A stretch of 64,000 nucleotides of DNA from the NCBI GenBank assembly GCA_019925795.1, contig CM034314.1, positions 82,146,780 through 82,210,779 on the forward strand. Reading direction: 5' to 3'. The notes under the pieces are model-generated. The model had not been told where the DNA came from. It was given only the letters and a program-made list of their open reading frames with translations, and did no database searches. The stretch comes from Dendrobium chrysotoxum. Lineage: Eukaryota > Streptophyta > Magnoliopsida > Asparagales > Orchidaceae. The number at the start of each line of letters is the position of its first letter. Within the stretch, counting starts at the first letter, position 1. A program made the translations under genes and the position numbers. Of the stretch, positions 47,702 to 60,015 are shown one piece after another.

Positions 47702-49382
47702 ATGGGTGATCCTGCATCCTAAAAAAAAATCCTTCAGAAGACCGTCCTGCCCAACGATCTGAAGTTTCAAAGAGGACCCAAAAGGCGCCGAAGGCTGACG
47801 ATGTGATTTCCACCGTCACTGAGGACTCTTTCATGTCATTTAGGAAAAAATTTCATTTTCCTAATGATTTGGTGATGAAGGTGCCAGCCAGAACTGATCG
47901 TGCCTGCTTCCCTCCCCCGGGATATGTGACGGTGTATGAATTTAGTCTGCGAGCGGGGCTACGATTTCCTCCTTCTTCCAAACTGATCGACATTCTGACG
48001 ATTTGTGGGGCATGCTTGTCTCAATTTTCCTACAGAGCAATGTCAATCGTGATGGGCCTGATCGTGCTTTTCAGAGACCGTGGAGTGGTACTTTCCTCAG
48101 AGTGCCTTTCTCGGATGGGGCGTCTCTTTAGCGATGCGCAGGGACGTATTTCATACAGGTCCAAGTGGTTGGACATCCGCACTCGAGACCCCTCGAAAGG
48201 TTGGATCAGCAACTTCTTTTATGTGCATAATGATTGGGGTCTTCAGGAGAAGTGGGGGAAGTTGAAAGAGCTACCTGTCCCCCTTCACATTGGAGCAGAA
48301 GATTTGCTGAGGATACTCAAACTCCCTGATTTAGATGCTCTACACTACGAGGTACGTTACTTGAGTAGATATGTAGATGAGGAGTACTTGTTCAAGGTCG
48401 GATTATCTACTCAAGTAGGGAGATCACATGCTCAAATGTTGAAGAAGTCTGCTAGAGTTCCAGAAGTGGTTCCCCAAAAGAACCACTCCAAACGACCAGG
48501 GAGTGAGGAAGGTCTGCACGCACCGAGGAAGAAGAAGGCAGATGAGGTTTTGACAGTTATTGGCAAAGGTCATCGAGTTTCTCCATCCAAGTTATATATT
48601 CCAGAAGAGGTGTTGAACCATCAGTGCATTGGCCGCCGGCGGGCTGAGGAGTTGGTGAGTTCTCCTTTACTTCTTCTCCTTTTTTACATTTCTTAAGGAA
48701 TATATTTCTTATATTTTTCTTGTCTCAGTATTCTGATTTCAAGCTTGAAATGACCAAGACTCTGAACGATTGGAACAAAGAGTTTGTGAAGGTTAAATAC
48801 CTTTAGGGAGAGTACAAGAAGAAATATGACAGTAAAGTGAAGGAGATGAAGGTGGTGGAGGATCAGCTTGAGGGGTGTAGAACAGAGTTGGCGAACAAGA
48901 TCACTTCAGTCTCTTCTCAGAATGAACGGATGGATCGTCTGCATATAGAGTTGGTGGAGGCACAAGCGACGATCAAGCAGCAGGAAAAGACTCAGCAAAT
49001 CCTTGAGGCTGAGAATGAGAGGCTTCAGAGTGTACTGTCCGAGAAGGAGGCCCAGCAGTTGCCGTCAGCAGTTATTGAAGAGTTCAAGAAATCTTATGCT
49101 TTCAAGATCATTATTGAGAACCACATTCAGGAGGCTCGCAGTCATATTTATGACGTGGAGGTGAAGGCCTTGGAGGCAGAGTGCGCAGAGGATGGCTTCA
49201 TCAGGGGCTTCATGAAGGGTGTTCGGACAGTACATTACAAGACTGCAGCGGAGATCGAGGGGTTGACTCCTAGCCAGGCTTCTGGTGATGCTTCTTCAGA
49301 CTCTGGTGGTGAAGAGCTGGAGAGTGAGTTGCAGCGAGCTTTTGCCTTGGAGGAGGACGAGGATGATGTTGAGATTCTATAG
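47702..49382 (+). pseudogene. Antisense extra ORF of a Tat element (PF04195-like, coiled-coil C-terminus), spliced
   Basis: Opposite to gag-pol. Exon 1 reads through SFRKKFHFPNDLV, PPPGYVTVYEFSLRAGLRFP, the SIVMGLIVLFRDRG region and WKLDIRT-like sequence to GRRRAEEL. This is the layout of the 'putative gypsy type transposon' domain (PF04195). A 74-bp intron (48655-48728, GTGAGT ... TCTCAG) joins it in frame to exon 2, which is Glu/Lys/Gln-rich and predicted coiled coil (about 48835-49070) with an acidic C-terminus (LEEDEDDVEIL). An ATG at 47702 is out of frame with the domain by an A-run (TCCTAAAAAAAAATCC), and a TAG at about 48804 interrupts exon 2, so this copy is broken. Function of these additional ORFs is unknown. 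They are reported from Tat-group elements, so this is not a captured host gene. Confidence 0.75.
48655..48728 (+). other. Intron of the antisense ORF
   Basis: Begins GTGAGTTCTCC and ends pyrimidine-rich TTTTTCTTGTCTCAG. Phase 0; both sides are open in the joined frame apart from one TAG. Confidence 0.65.
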
Positions 49383-49589
49383 GATGTCTTTGATGTTGTT
49401 TTGTATCACTTTGCTTTCTTTCTAGTGATTGTATGTATGCTCGATGTCGTTGTTTCTATTTGGTGTACTCGATGTTCAGTGATATATAAAGAAGTTGTTG
49501 ATGTTCTTTTCTCACATGCGAATGAAATTCACTTAGTTTTACTTCAGTTTGAATTTTAGTGAGCTCTCTTTTGACTTGAACAAATATGA

Positions 49590-49800
49590 GATATCCTTTT
49601 TTAAAGTTTTTGACCTATCCAGGGTGAAAGCATTTGCTTGGTGACATTAACCTGTTTGAAAAAGGTCAGATCAAGTACTTTTGGGATCAAATGATTTTGA
49701 TATCAAGATATCCTCCTAGGATGTTTGACCTATCCGAGGTTGTTAGTCAAAGCCTTTGCTTGATGACATTAACCTGTGCAGAAGAGGTCGGATCAAATCC
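49590..49800 (-). repeat. Spacer tandem repeat between convergent pol and antisense ORF
   Basis: Two units of about 115 bases with, on the - strand, CACAGGTTAATGTCATCAAG and AACCTCGGATAGGTCAAAC. Homologous to the element C array (5560-5765, 13522-13620). It lies in the 700-base gap between the ends of the two convergent ORFs. Confidence 0.8.
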
Positions 49801-50082
49801 CCCTGGGATTGATCGTTCAGTGATTGAGATACAATATAGATTATGTATTTCTCGAATCACAGAAAAAGAGTTTGGAGAGAAGAAACAATAGCACGACAAA
49901 GTGAATATCATATTGCTTTGTAATATGAGATAGCGGTTCCCTAGAATAACTTAGGGATACAAAAAAAAAAGTTCTTCTATAATCAACACATAAGGGATGT
50001 ATGAAAAACTTTATAACACGACTACAGGAGAAGATAAAATATAAGACAAACATAACACATAGACAGATAACAGTATCAACTC

Positions 50083-53000
50083 CTACTGATAATATTTGCG
50101 AAGATTGCCCACGTTCCAAGTTCGGGGAAGCATTTTTCCACCAGCATCCTTTAGTTTGAAGGTTCCAGGCTTGACCATAGCCGCTACCAAATAAGGACCC
50201 TCCCAGAGGGGGGAGAGCTTATTTCGCTGAGGGCCTTTTCCAGCAGCTTCAATGCTTCGTAGTACTAAGTCCCCAATAGTGATAGGGCGAGGTTTCACCC
50301 TTCGATTGTAGTGACGGGCAACTCTTTGGTGGTATGCAGCGGTTTTGAGTGAGGCTTCATCTCTTACTTCTGGGAGGAGATCCAAATTTGCTCTAAGCTT
50401 CTCCTCGTTACTTTTGAAGTTGAAAGTCTGAATTCTGTGGCTAGGAACTCCGATATCAACTGGTATGACTGCTTCTGTACCAAAGCAAAGGTTATATGGG
50501 GTTTCCCCTGTAGGAGTTCTAGCGGTGGTCCGATAAGCCCAGAGGACATTGGGGAGTTCTTCGGCCCATTGCCCCCCAGCCTTCCCTAGGCGTGTCTTCA
50601 GCCCTTTTAGGATTGTTCGATTTATAACCTCTATTTGCCCATTAGCTTGAGGATGGGCAACAGCTGTGTGAATGAGCTGAATATGAAAATCCTTACAAAA
50701 TGATGTAAAGATCTTCCCGGTGAACTGTGTCCCGTTATCAGTGACGACTTTTGCGAGAATGCCAAAGCGACATATTATGTTCTTCCATAAGAATTGCTTG
50801 GCATTTGCTTCAGTAATCTTCGCCAAAGGTTCCGCCTCCACCCATTTGGTGAAGTAATCTACAGCCAAAATAATGAATTTTCGCTGTCCAGTCGCAATAG
50901 GAAAATGTCCCATTATATCAATTCCCCATTGGGCAAAAGGCTAGGGGCTTTGAAGGGATGCAAGCGACAGAGCGGGTGTATGAGTGAGGTTAGAATGCAG
51001 TTGACAGTTTTCGCACTTTCGTGTGAATTCAAGTGCATCCTGTTTCATTGTAGGCCAATAGAATCCCTGTCTCATGATCTTGCAAGCTAACGCTCTTCCT
51101 CCCAGATGTTCTCCACATACTCCTGAATGAACTTCTCGAAGCGCGTAATCAGCTTCTGATGGTGGGAGACACTTGAGGTACGGCCCAATGAAGGAGCGCT
51201 TATACAACTCGTTGCTGATAATTGTGAAATTTACAGCTTGTTTCCGAAGTCGTATTGCAGCTATAGGATCTTTGGGTAGCACCCCATCTTTCAGAAAAGA
51301 CAAGATGGGTTTGATCCAAGACGTCTCTCTTGGCTCGTCAATTGACTGTATGACCCATGGACCCTGAATGCTTGGAAAGTGGATTTCCTCGATACATCTT
51401 CTCTTATAGATGTCCCCCGTTATTGATGTAGCAAGTTTAGAAAGAGCGTCTGCTCTTGCATTTTGTTCTTGGAGGATATGTATGATTTGATGTTCCCCTA
51501 TACGGGCTAAGAGTAGCTTCACAATGCTATAATATTGAGCCAATTGTGGGTTGTGAATATCAAAATCCCCCTCCACCTGAGAGGCGACTAGTTGGGAATC
51601 AGTGTGGGCTATTAGGTTCTGGACTTCATAGTCAATTGCTAGTCTCAACCCAGCAACAAGGGCCTCGTATTCTGCTATGTTGTTGGTTGCCGGGAACTTC
51701 AGTCGAAGCTCGTACTCAAGGGTAACCTTCTGTGGAAAGATTAATAAAATTCCAGCCCTAGCCCCAGAACTCCCTGAAGCTCCATCGACGTACAACGTCC
51801 AGCATGGAGGAGAGGGTGAAGCACTCGGTTGTACATCAGATACTGGAACGGTGCATTCAACTACAAAATCTGTTAGTGCTTGAGATTTAATATTAGGTCT
51901 AGGAAAGTAGTGGATATCAAATTCTCCCAGTTCTACAGACCACTTAACAAGCCTGTCTGATGCTTCTGGCTTCTGCAGAATGCTTTTTAGCGGCAGATTC
52001 GTGTAAACCCCAATTGAATGGGCTTGAAACTAAGGGCGTAGTTTTCTGGCGGAATAAACTAACGCCAATGCTGTCTTATCTGCCAAAGGATAACATCCCT
52101 CTACTTCAGATAAAATCTTACTAATATAGTAGGTAGGATGTTGTATAGCATTTTCTTCTCAGACCAGAATTGAACTAATGGCTTGGATAGATACAGCCAT
52201 ATACAAATACAATCTCTCTCATGGTATTGGTTTAGAAAGTAGTGGCGGGGATGCCAAATACTTTTACAATTGTTCAAAGGCTTCTTGACATTCATCTATC
52301 CATTGAAACCCGAAGCTACGAGCGCCTCTAAGTATCTTGAAGAAGGGCAGATATTTGTCTCCTGAACGTGCCAGGAAACAAGATAGTGCTGCAATTCTCC
52401 CATTCAGCCTTTGGACCTCCTTGATGTTCTTTGGCGGCACCATGTCCCTTAGTGCCTTGATCTTCTCCGGATTGGCTTCGATTCCTCTATGGGTTAACAT
52501 AAACCCTAAAAACTTTCCAGAAGAGACTCCAAAAGCACATTTAGCAGGGTTGAGTCGCATATTGTAATGCCTTAATAAGTGGAAACATTGTTTCAGGTCA
52601 GAGATATGTTGGATTTTTTCCAGACTTTTTACCAATATATCGTATACGTACACCTCCATAGTACGTCCAATAAGGCTTTTGAAAACCTTATTCATGAGAT
52701 GCTGATAAGTTGCTCCAACATTTTTGAGCCCGAAGGGCATCACCCGGTAGCAGTACAATCCTTTATCTATTTGAAAAGTTGTTGCTTCTTCATCAGCAGG
52801 ATTCATTTTTATTTGATTGTAGCCGGAGTAGGCATCCATAAAGCTCAACATCTGATGACCAGAGGTGGTATCAACTAACTGGTCGATGCGAGGGAGCGGG
52901 AAACTATCCTTTGGGCAAGCTTTGTTGAGATCAGTGTAATCTATATACATTCTCCAAGCTCCACTCCCCTTCCGTACCATGACAACATTTGCTAACCAAG

Positions 53001-55521
53001 TAGGATAATGCACCTCTCATATGAATCCGGCTTCTAAAAGTTTATCTACTTCTTGTTCAATTGCTTGCTGGCGATCTGGTGCAAAGTTTCGCTTCTTCTG
53101 GATAATCGGTTTGCACGTTGGATTGACTTTGAGGGAGTGAACGATCACTTCAGGGTCAATTCCAGGCATATCTGCTGGACTCCATGCAAAAATGTCCTGA
53201 TTTTCTCGTAGAAAAGCTGTAAAGTTTTTCTTCTCATCATCTGAGAGAAGTGATCCAATTCGCACTGTCTTTGAAGGATGCTCTTCAGATATAGATATAG
53301 TAGTAAGGTCTTCCACAGGGGAAGCTCTCTGAGGAATATCTTCGCTCCGCAGATCAAAGTCCTCGATGCTCAGGGTAATCGTTGGACGAGACTTGATCTG
53401 CCTAAGATAGCAGGTTTGCACAATTTGCTGGTCTCTGCATACTACACCGACTCCTGATGGGGTATGGAACTTCAGCTTGATGTGAGGAATGGATACGATG
53501 ATCCCAAAAATTGACTGGAGCGGCCTCCCGAAGATGGCGTTATAAACTGATTCTGACTTTACCATAATGAATTAAATGGAGTGTGTAGTCTGTCGAGGAA
53601 ATTCTCCAAGGACTATCGGGAGACTAATTATTCCTTCTGCTTGTACAAGTCGATTATCAAATCCATATAAAGGACCTGCAACAGGTTGAAGATTTTCTCT
53701 TGAGAGACCCATGTTGAGAAAAGTAGAGTAGAACAGGACATCTACGGAGCTTCCGTTGTCTACAAGAATTCTTTTGACATTGTAACATGGGTCACCAATG
53801 CCTGCGTTTATGACAAGTGGATCTTGATGGGGGATTTTTACTCCTTCCAGGTCGGAATCATCAAATGTGATGGAATGATCGTTACGAGCCTTTTTTGGAG
53901 TTGGGTTTTCTTCCACAGTTAGAAAGACTTGGTCGGATAGTAACGGGCCTCCTACGATTGTTTCAATTTCGCCAACCATTATCCGGTTATTCACTGGCTG
54001 TCTTTGTGGTTGATTCTGCCCCCCAGTGGGACGAGCTTCTTCTCGGATAGGTGGATTCCCAATAAATTGTCGAAGATAGCCCTGACGGATGAGTCTTTCA
54101 ATCTCCTCCTTAAGTTGCCTACAGGATTCAGTAGTGTGGCCACGACTACGATGAAAGTGGCAGTACTGATCTTGGTTTCCTGTATTCGGCTTCAAAGGAT
54201 GCGGCCACTTCACTTTGTACTGATCTTGAATCGCCATCAACACATTTGTTCGAGATGTGTTGAGCGGGGTGTACTCCTTCTCCTGTCGGGGTTCTCGTCG
54301 TGGCAGTGGGGGTCTAGGAGGTAGATTGCTCTTCCCTTGCTTTTTCTGTTGTGATGATGGATTATCCATCTCAGGTGCTCCCTTGTGCTTCCCAGTGGGT
54401 TGCTCGAACTATTTTCTGTGAGCATTTATTGCCTCATCTGCTGATATCTGTGCTTCCACACGATGGATCAGATCGGCATATGAATGAACAGTATCGCGCA
54501 TGAGTGCCGAATAGAAGGGGCCAGGACGAAGTCCTCCAAGAAAGACCCCTCTGAGCAATTCTAGGTCTACTCCTGGGATTTGTCGAGCCTCGATAGAAAA
54601 CCGTTGAAAGTACTCTTTCAACGATTCTCCCTCGTTCTGACAAATCCCAGAAAGATGAGAAGAATCCTTAGCAATTCTTCGGTTGGCTACGAACTGTTCG
54701 ACAAATACTTTGGCCAATTTGACAAATGTGGGGATCGTTCCGGCTGGAAGTGAATAGAACCATGTTCAAGCTTGTCCTTTAAGAGTGGCAGTGAAAACCT
54801 GGCAAAGGAGCGCGTCTGAGGCTCGTTGAATATGCATGATGGTCCTATAATGGTCGATGTGTTCGTACGGGTCGGATGACCCATCGTAGGATTCGATGCT
54901 TAGCAGCTTAAAGCCAGCCGAAATAGGGTGTTGAAGAATGGCTTCCGTCAGGGGTGACGACTCCTGGAAGTCCCCCTGACGAAGAGGTTGCCTTACGCCT
55001 CCTGTAGGGAACTCCTCCCGGACCAATCGTCGCAGTTCGTGGCATAGGGCATTGCGAGGGAACTCAGCAATGTGAGGTTGGGCTAGCTCCTCAGGGAGGT
55101 CTTGAGGAAGGCGAGATTGTCGACCTGAAGGATGGGTAGAACTTGCTGTATCAGCCAGTTCATTATCTTGATGCGACTGCGAACGCCTCCTGAGTGGAGG
55201 AAGAGGAATCTCATCTTGAAGATGTTTGATTTGAACAGCTTCGACACATGGTGGATCTCGAGGGAGAAGAACCTCCTCCTGAGGTGCTAGGGTTGGTTGT
55301 CGAGTCTCTCGCAAGAGTTGTAGGATCTCGTTTTGAGATTCTTCCATCTTTCGAATTCTCTCTTCTAGGGAGGGTCCCGAGGTCCCTTCTCCAGGTGTGT
55401 TTTGCCCCCCGGGGTATAAAGAGGTAGATATCGGGCGTCTATGATTCATATACTGATTTCTGGATTGCTGAGAGTGAGAGCAGGAGGCTCCTATGAGGCG
55501 ACTGCTATGCCTGTTGACCAT
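50083..55521 (-). pseudogene. gag-pol: Element B gag-pol polyprotein, one frame with nine stop codons
   Basis: About 1812 codons in one frame. Gag has a Pro/Arg-rich N-terminus, a core to about residue 370 and the zinc-knuckle-like CHFHRSRGHTTESC (about 453-466). Protease has VDNGSSVDVLF (about 590). RT (from about 830) has YIDYTDLNKACPKDSFPL, but the catalytic box is YVYD instead of YVDD (52642-52644). RNaseH comes next, then an archaeal-type RNaseH with YVDGAS, HTDSQL and ADALS (about 1244-1380). Integrase has a zinc-binding segment (HSGVCGEH then CENCQ), TDNGTQF and ANGQIEVINR. Stops lie at 54766, 54409, 53572, 53017, 52264, 52219, 52159, 52030 and 50941. At least four look like C-to-T type changes (e.g. 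CGA to TGA). No net frameshift. The order and extra RNaseH identify the Tat lineage. Non-functional. Confidence 0.92.
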
Positions 55522-55552
55522 CGTAGCAATACTTGAAGTTATGGGATAAGTT

Positions 55553-55571
55553 TCCCACAGACGGCGCCAAA
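55553..55571 (-). promoter_or_regulatory. Primer binding site of element B
   Basis: On the - strand, one base inside the 5' LTR, TTTGGCGCCGTCTGTGGGA, a common plant gypsy primer site (TGGCGCCG core). Marks the LTR/interior border and the element's orientation. Confidence 0.85.
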
Positions 55572-55572
55572 C

Positions 55573-56598
55573 TGTTGCGGACTCAAATATACGCGGTGAT
55601 AGATTTTAATTTTTTGTCTCAGCGTTGTACGTATATCCAGCACACAAATAGAATTGAGATAGTGACACCAGAATTTTTACGTGGAAAACCCTGGAAAGGG
55701 AAAAAACCACGGGGCCACGCCCAGTTGAAAGAGTTCCACTAGTGTTGTTTGAAATACACGAGACTGATTTGTCCTTTAATTTCAGGACGATCAGATTACA
55801 ATGAGTATCAGTTACAAGGCCAAGCGGAGTTCCGACGTCACTCGGGTGTCGAGCAGAATTCTGGCGTCACTTGGAAAGAAGTCGGGCGTCACTCGGGCGT
55901 CGGATAGAATTCTAGCGTCGGGCAGAATTCCGATGTTGCTCCCGTGTCGGGAAGAGATCCGGCGTCCCTCGGGCGCCTGGTGGTGCTTCGGTGGTGTTCC
56001 GGCGGAGTTCTGGCGGTGTTCCGGCGGTGGTCGAGGAGGAGCTGTTCCCTCCTAGACTTCTCTCTTCTTCTTCTCTTCCTTCTCTTCTTCTCTTCTTGGC
56101 TTGGGTCCCCTCTTAAGAGAAATGAGGGGCTATTTATAGTTTTTCTGGAGTGGCATAGCCCGTAAATATGTGAGGGATCAGGGGCAAATAGGGAGTGATC
56201 CGGATGAACGGCCGATATTGAATCCCTTGATCGTGAACCATTTATCATACATTTGAAGGTCTAAATGATATCAGAATTCTACGATCTTGGGCTCGTTGGA
56301 TTCTTCTAGTCGAGACGCTCGATTTGATTATAAGCTTGTCAAAATCGGAGGCCGTTTGGTAACTCAAATTGCTGTTTGATGCTTCCAACAGCGCTTCGGG
56401 TACTTGCTTTGGACTCATTTGGGCTCGGATTGAGTTGAATTTTGTGTCGTTGGGTTCGTATTTCCGAGACGCTCAGTTCGACTATAAGCTTGCTGAAATC
56501 GGAGTTTAAATGGTCTCCGAAATAATTTTTGAAGTTTCCAACTTGAGTTTTTCCTCGAGATTCGTGCCCGATCAAGATGATTTTTTGGCGATATATCA
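55573..56598 (-). repeat. Element B 5' LTR, 1026 bp
   Basis: On the - strand starts TGATATATCGCC and ends CCGCAACA, next to the primer site. U3 is homologous to that of element C. The promoter-proximal half has GGCGTCACTCGGGCGTCGG-like short repeats (55830-56040), in the place where C carries its minisatellite. Confidence 0.92.
56130..56139 (-). promoter_or_regulatory. LTR TATA box (element B, 5' LTR)
   Basis: CTATAAATAG on the - strand, about 600 bases upstream of gag. Confidence 0.7.
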
Positions 56599-57740
56599 AA
56601 TATAAATAAAAAAAATCAAGACTTTAATGTTAAAAATATTGCTAACAAATCGTATGAGAGAGTTTAAGCACAAATTATTATTTTGTTGGGTTCTATCAAA
56701 ATATATTGATATGTGTGTTTCAGCAATCAAATATTGTTTTAAAATATTAGATCCAATTGAGTTAAAGAAATTTTGAAACAAAGAAAGTTTGATATTTCAT
56801 ATGATGATGGAAAGCCTTAAAGCATAACTCATAAAATATGTCATAAGATTGCGATGACTAAAATAAAATTGAGATTAAATTGGAATTAAAAGAAAACTGT
56901 ATAATAAAAAAAATAAATTTTAAATAGGAGTAAAATTTATATATTGATTTTATGCTTCTAAAATTATTTCTAAACTATTGAAAAATAATTAAGTTTAGAT
57001 AAGATTTATTCATAACAATCCCAATTTTTTAATTTCAATTTGAGGCCATAAAATTAAGCTCGAATTACTTCAAAATCATTAACCCAATTAAATTCACAAA
57101 ATATCAATCAAAATCACTAAAACATAACACAAAAATAATTATTTATTAATAAAATTATTATATTGGGTTTCAAATTTGTCAAAATAATATTTTGCATGAG
57201 AAGTCGAAATAGAGAATGAGTGAAAGCTCTTAGATATTATAAATCCAACTATAAGCTTTAAGAAGTGACCTAATATTAGATTCAATTTGAAAATTCAAGA
57301 GAAAAATAAAAGAGTTACATAGATACAATGAGAGACGAATAAGATGAATGGGGAGAATGGGGGGTATTTTTGATGGTTTTAGAATAAATTTTGATAATTA
57401 AAAAGAGCTAATTTAATAGAATATTACTTTTCTTATATTGGATGGCTACAATTTAAAGTTTCAAAGGAGAAATTTGAATTTATTAGACACTTAAAATGTA
57501 ATTTTGATATCATTACTTTTATTAGAAATGAATATGAATGGATCGTTGAAAATAAAAACAATAAAAAATTAATAATTTAATAGAAATTTAAAATCTTATA
57601 ATATTAAAATAATAATTTTCCATCAATTAATTATTAAAAATATAATATAATATAATATAATTAAATATATATTTCATTAATTAGTACTTATTGTTTAATA
57701 ATTATTAAAATGCTCAAACTTTCAAAACCAAAAGTTTAAA
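56599..57740. other. AT-rich sequence, no gene seen
   Basis: Very AT-rich right flank of element B. No domain, LTR or inverted repeat recognised. Confidence 0.5.
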
Positions 57741-57744
57741 AGTG

Positions 57745-57865
57745 AAAATTTTAAATTAATTATATAGCTAATTATTGTATTATAATTAATAAATAAATTA
57801 CATTCAAAAGTAAAAAATTTAAATTAATTATATAGCTAATTATTGGATTATAATTAATTAATAAA
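57745..57865 (+). repeat. Tandem duplication of about 65 bp, two copies
   Basis: TTAAATTAATTATATAGCTA followed by ATTATTG.ATTATAATTAAT occurs twice in a row. Confidence 0.75.
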
Positions 57866-57949
57866 TTACATTAAAGATCTTTAGAATTTAAAAATTATAT
57901 AATTTATCTACAATAGAATTTAAAAATTCATAAATGAAATTAATGTCTA

Positions 57950-58870
57950 TAAAATTATAAATCTTGATAATTAATGTTAAGCTATAATAGTTAATGAATA
58001 CAAAATTCAAAATCTTGATAATTGTTGTGGAACTGTCATTATAATTTATTAATTGATATTTATTCTTAAATAACTATTAAGCTTCCACAAGTTTCATATT
58101 TGACATTATAAAAACTAAAAATTTAAAGTAATTAACTAATTAATTATCACATTATTAATTAGATTTTTTATTTAAAACCTAATTAAATTGAAATGAATTA
58201 ATTTAAATGATTGAGATTTAAAATAATAAGAATTAAATGAATGATAAGGATTTTATTTAAAAAAACTCAAACTATTTTTATAATAGTAGCATATAAATAT
58301 AATTAATGTATATAATATTTTAAATTTTAATAATTGATATGAAGTTATTTTAATTAATGAATACAAAATTAATAATCTTAATAATTAATATGAAGCTAGA
58401 ATTATAATTCATTAATTCGCATTTATTTTTTAAAAAATATTAAACTTTTGTAAATTTCAAAACTGATATTTTGAAAATAAAAATTTAAAGTAAGTAATTA
58501 ATTAATTATTACATTATTAATTGACATTTATTTTTCAATAACCGTTAAACTTCTATAAGGCATTTTGAAAACAAAAAATTTAAAATAATAAATTTATTAA
58601 TTATTATATAGATATTTTTTATTTAAAATCTAATTAAATTGAAATAAATAAAATTTAAAGTAATATGAATTAAATGAATATTTAAGATTTTGTTTAGAAG
58701 AAACACGAACCATTTTATATACAAGATTTTAAATATTGGTAATTGATGTGAAGCTATTATAATTAATGAATATAAATTTAAAATCTTGATAATTGATGGG
58801 CAGCTAATGTTATAATTTGTTAATTAACATTTATTTCATGATGACTATTAAACTATTTTAAGTTTTAGAA
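57950..58870 (+). repeat. Degenerate AT-rich tandem repeat, about 370-400 bp, 2.5 copies
   Basis: Pairs of AATCTTGATAATTGATGTGA-like words recur near 57959/58009, 58325/58373 and 58727/58778. Each pair is followed by TTTATTAATTGACATTTATT and CTATTAAACTT words. Confidence 0.65.
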
Positions 58871-59805
58871 CTTGCATGAAAGCTAAAATTTTTGAAAATT
58901 AACCTATAAAAAATGCTTTGAAAATCAACCTTCAATGAAAGACTTTTGAAAAGTTAGCCAAGTGTGAAAGAAGAATCCAATCAACCTTCAATAATCTAAA
59001 GTTTTTTTGAAAAGATTAACTGAACTTCAGGCTCTTCAAAAAATTGTAAAAAGTCAAGATACTTTATGCAACCATTTACTGAAAGATTACTTCCAGCATC
59101 GAAGAAAAAATAATAGAAACTTCAAATTGAAGAACATATTAAGAGTAACAAGAATGTGCAACAACAATTTAATCAATGAAGTAATCAGCTACGTCATTGC
59201 ATCCTTATTATAAGAACATCGCAAATATCTTAAACAGAGGATGAAAAAAATGGATAGCCGTAATATTATGTTTCAATTCATTGATTAAATTTGGTCAAAG
59301 ATCTCCACAAGAATATTAAATACATAAATATAGCTTGCAATGTGAGTTAAAATCTAACAAAAATGCAAATTATAAAAATCAATTGAATAATATGCAATTA
59401 TATATGTATACAACTATTTGAAAGCTTTAAATTTATAATGTATAATAAACTTATTTCAATAATTAGAAAAAAAAGGAAGCTCCAAAATATTTTAAGCCAA
59501 AAAAAAAAAACAAAAGCCTCTCACGATAAGGTGTTAAAATGTTTATAACAAGAATAATAAAATTTATGGCATGCCATCACCTTGATCATTTAGAAAGGTA
59601 TTCCTTAGAGGAGGATGAGTCACTATCTGTAGATTGACTATATACAATCTGTACCAATAATGCATGGATTAGTCAATAAATAAATAAAATTCATGTAATA
59701 TTAATCAAATAAAACAATTTATTTAAAATATTAGGATATATTATTTAATATATAGAGAGAATATCTGAATCAAAATAATAATGATAATAAGAAATTATTA
59801 AGAAA
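58871..59805. other. AT-rich sequence, no gene seen
   Basis: The 68-codon frame at 59007-59213 has no recognisable domain and low-complexity composition. Repeated GAAAATCAACC / TTGAAAAG words occur at 58890-59010. Confidence 0.45.
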
Positions 59806-59809
59806 AAAG

Positions 59810-60015
59810 AATAAGAATATAAATTTGTTGGTCTCAATCAGCTTAAATCTACATATGGACAAAGTAATTCGTACATCCAATTTTTTTAATATTAATCACG
59901 TATACATATAAGAGAATAAGAACACAAATTTGTTGGTCTCAAGCATCTTAAATCTACACATAATAAAGTCATTTGTACATGCAAATTTTTTTTTTAAATA
60001 TTAATCACCTATACA
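59810..60015 (+). repeat. Tandem duplication of about 110 bp, two copies
   Basis: AAATTTGTTGGTCTCAA, CTTAAATCTACA and TTAATCACSTATACAT recur in the same order in both copies (about 59820-59910 and 59930-60015). Confidence 0.8.

Larger units (their letters stand above)
46330..56598 (-). mobile_element. Element B: Tat-lineage Ty3/gypsy retrotransposon, 3' LTR truncated
   Basis: 5' LTR 55573-56598, primer binding site, gag-pol on the - strand, a spacer with tandem repeats, an antisense extra ORF, a polypurine tract, and a 3' LTR cut to 549 of 1026 bases. The archaeal-type RNaseH after the usual one and the antisense ORF place it in the Tat group. The two LTRs differ at roughly 20-25 of 549 positions by eye, so B is older than A. 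Its right flank begins AATATAAAT. The left flank is lost at the junction with A, so no target duplication can be checked. Confidence 0.9.

Noticed and set aside
47702..49382. Host nuclear gene
   Set aside because: The PF04195-like domain and its place between pol and the 3' LTR of a Tat element mark it as the element's antisense ORF.
59007..59213. 68-codon frame as a small gene
   Set aside because: Lys/Asn-rich reading in AT-rich DNA with no domain or conserved context.
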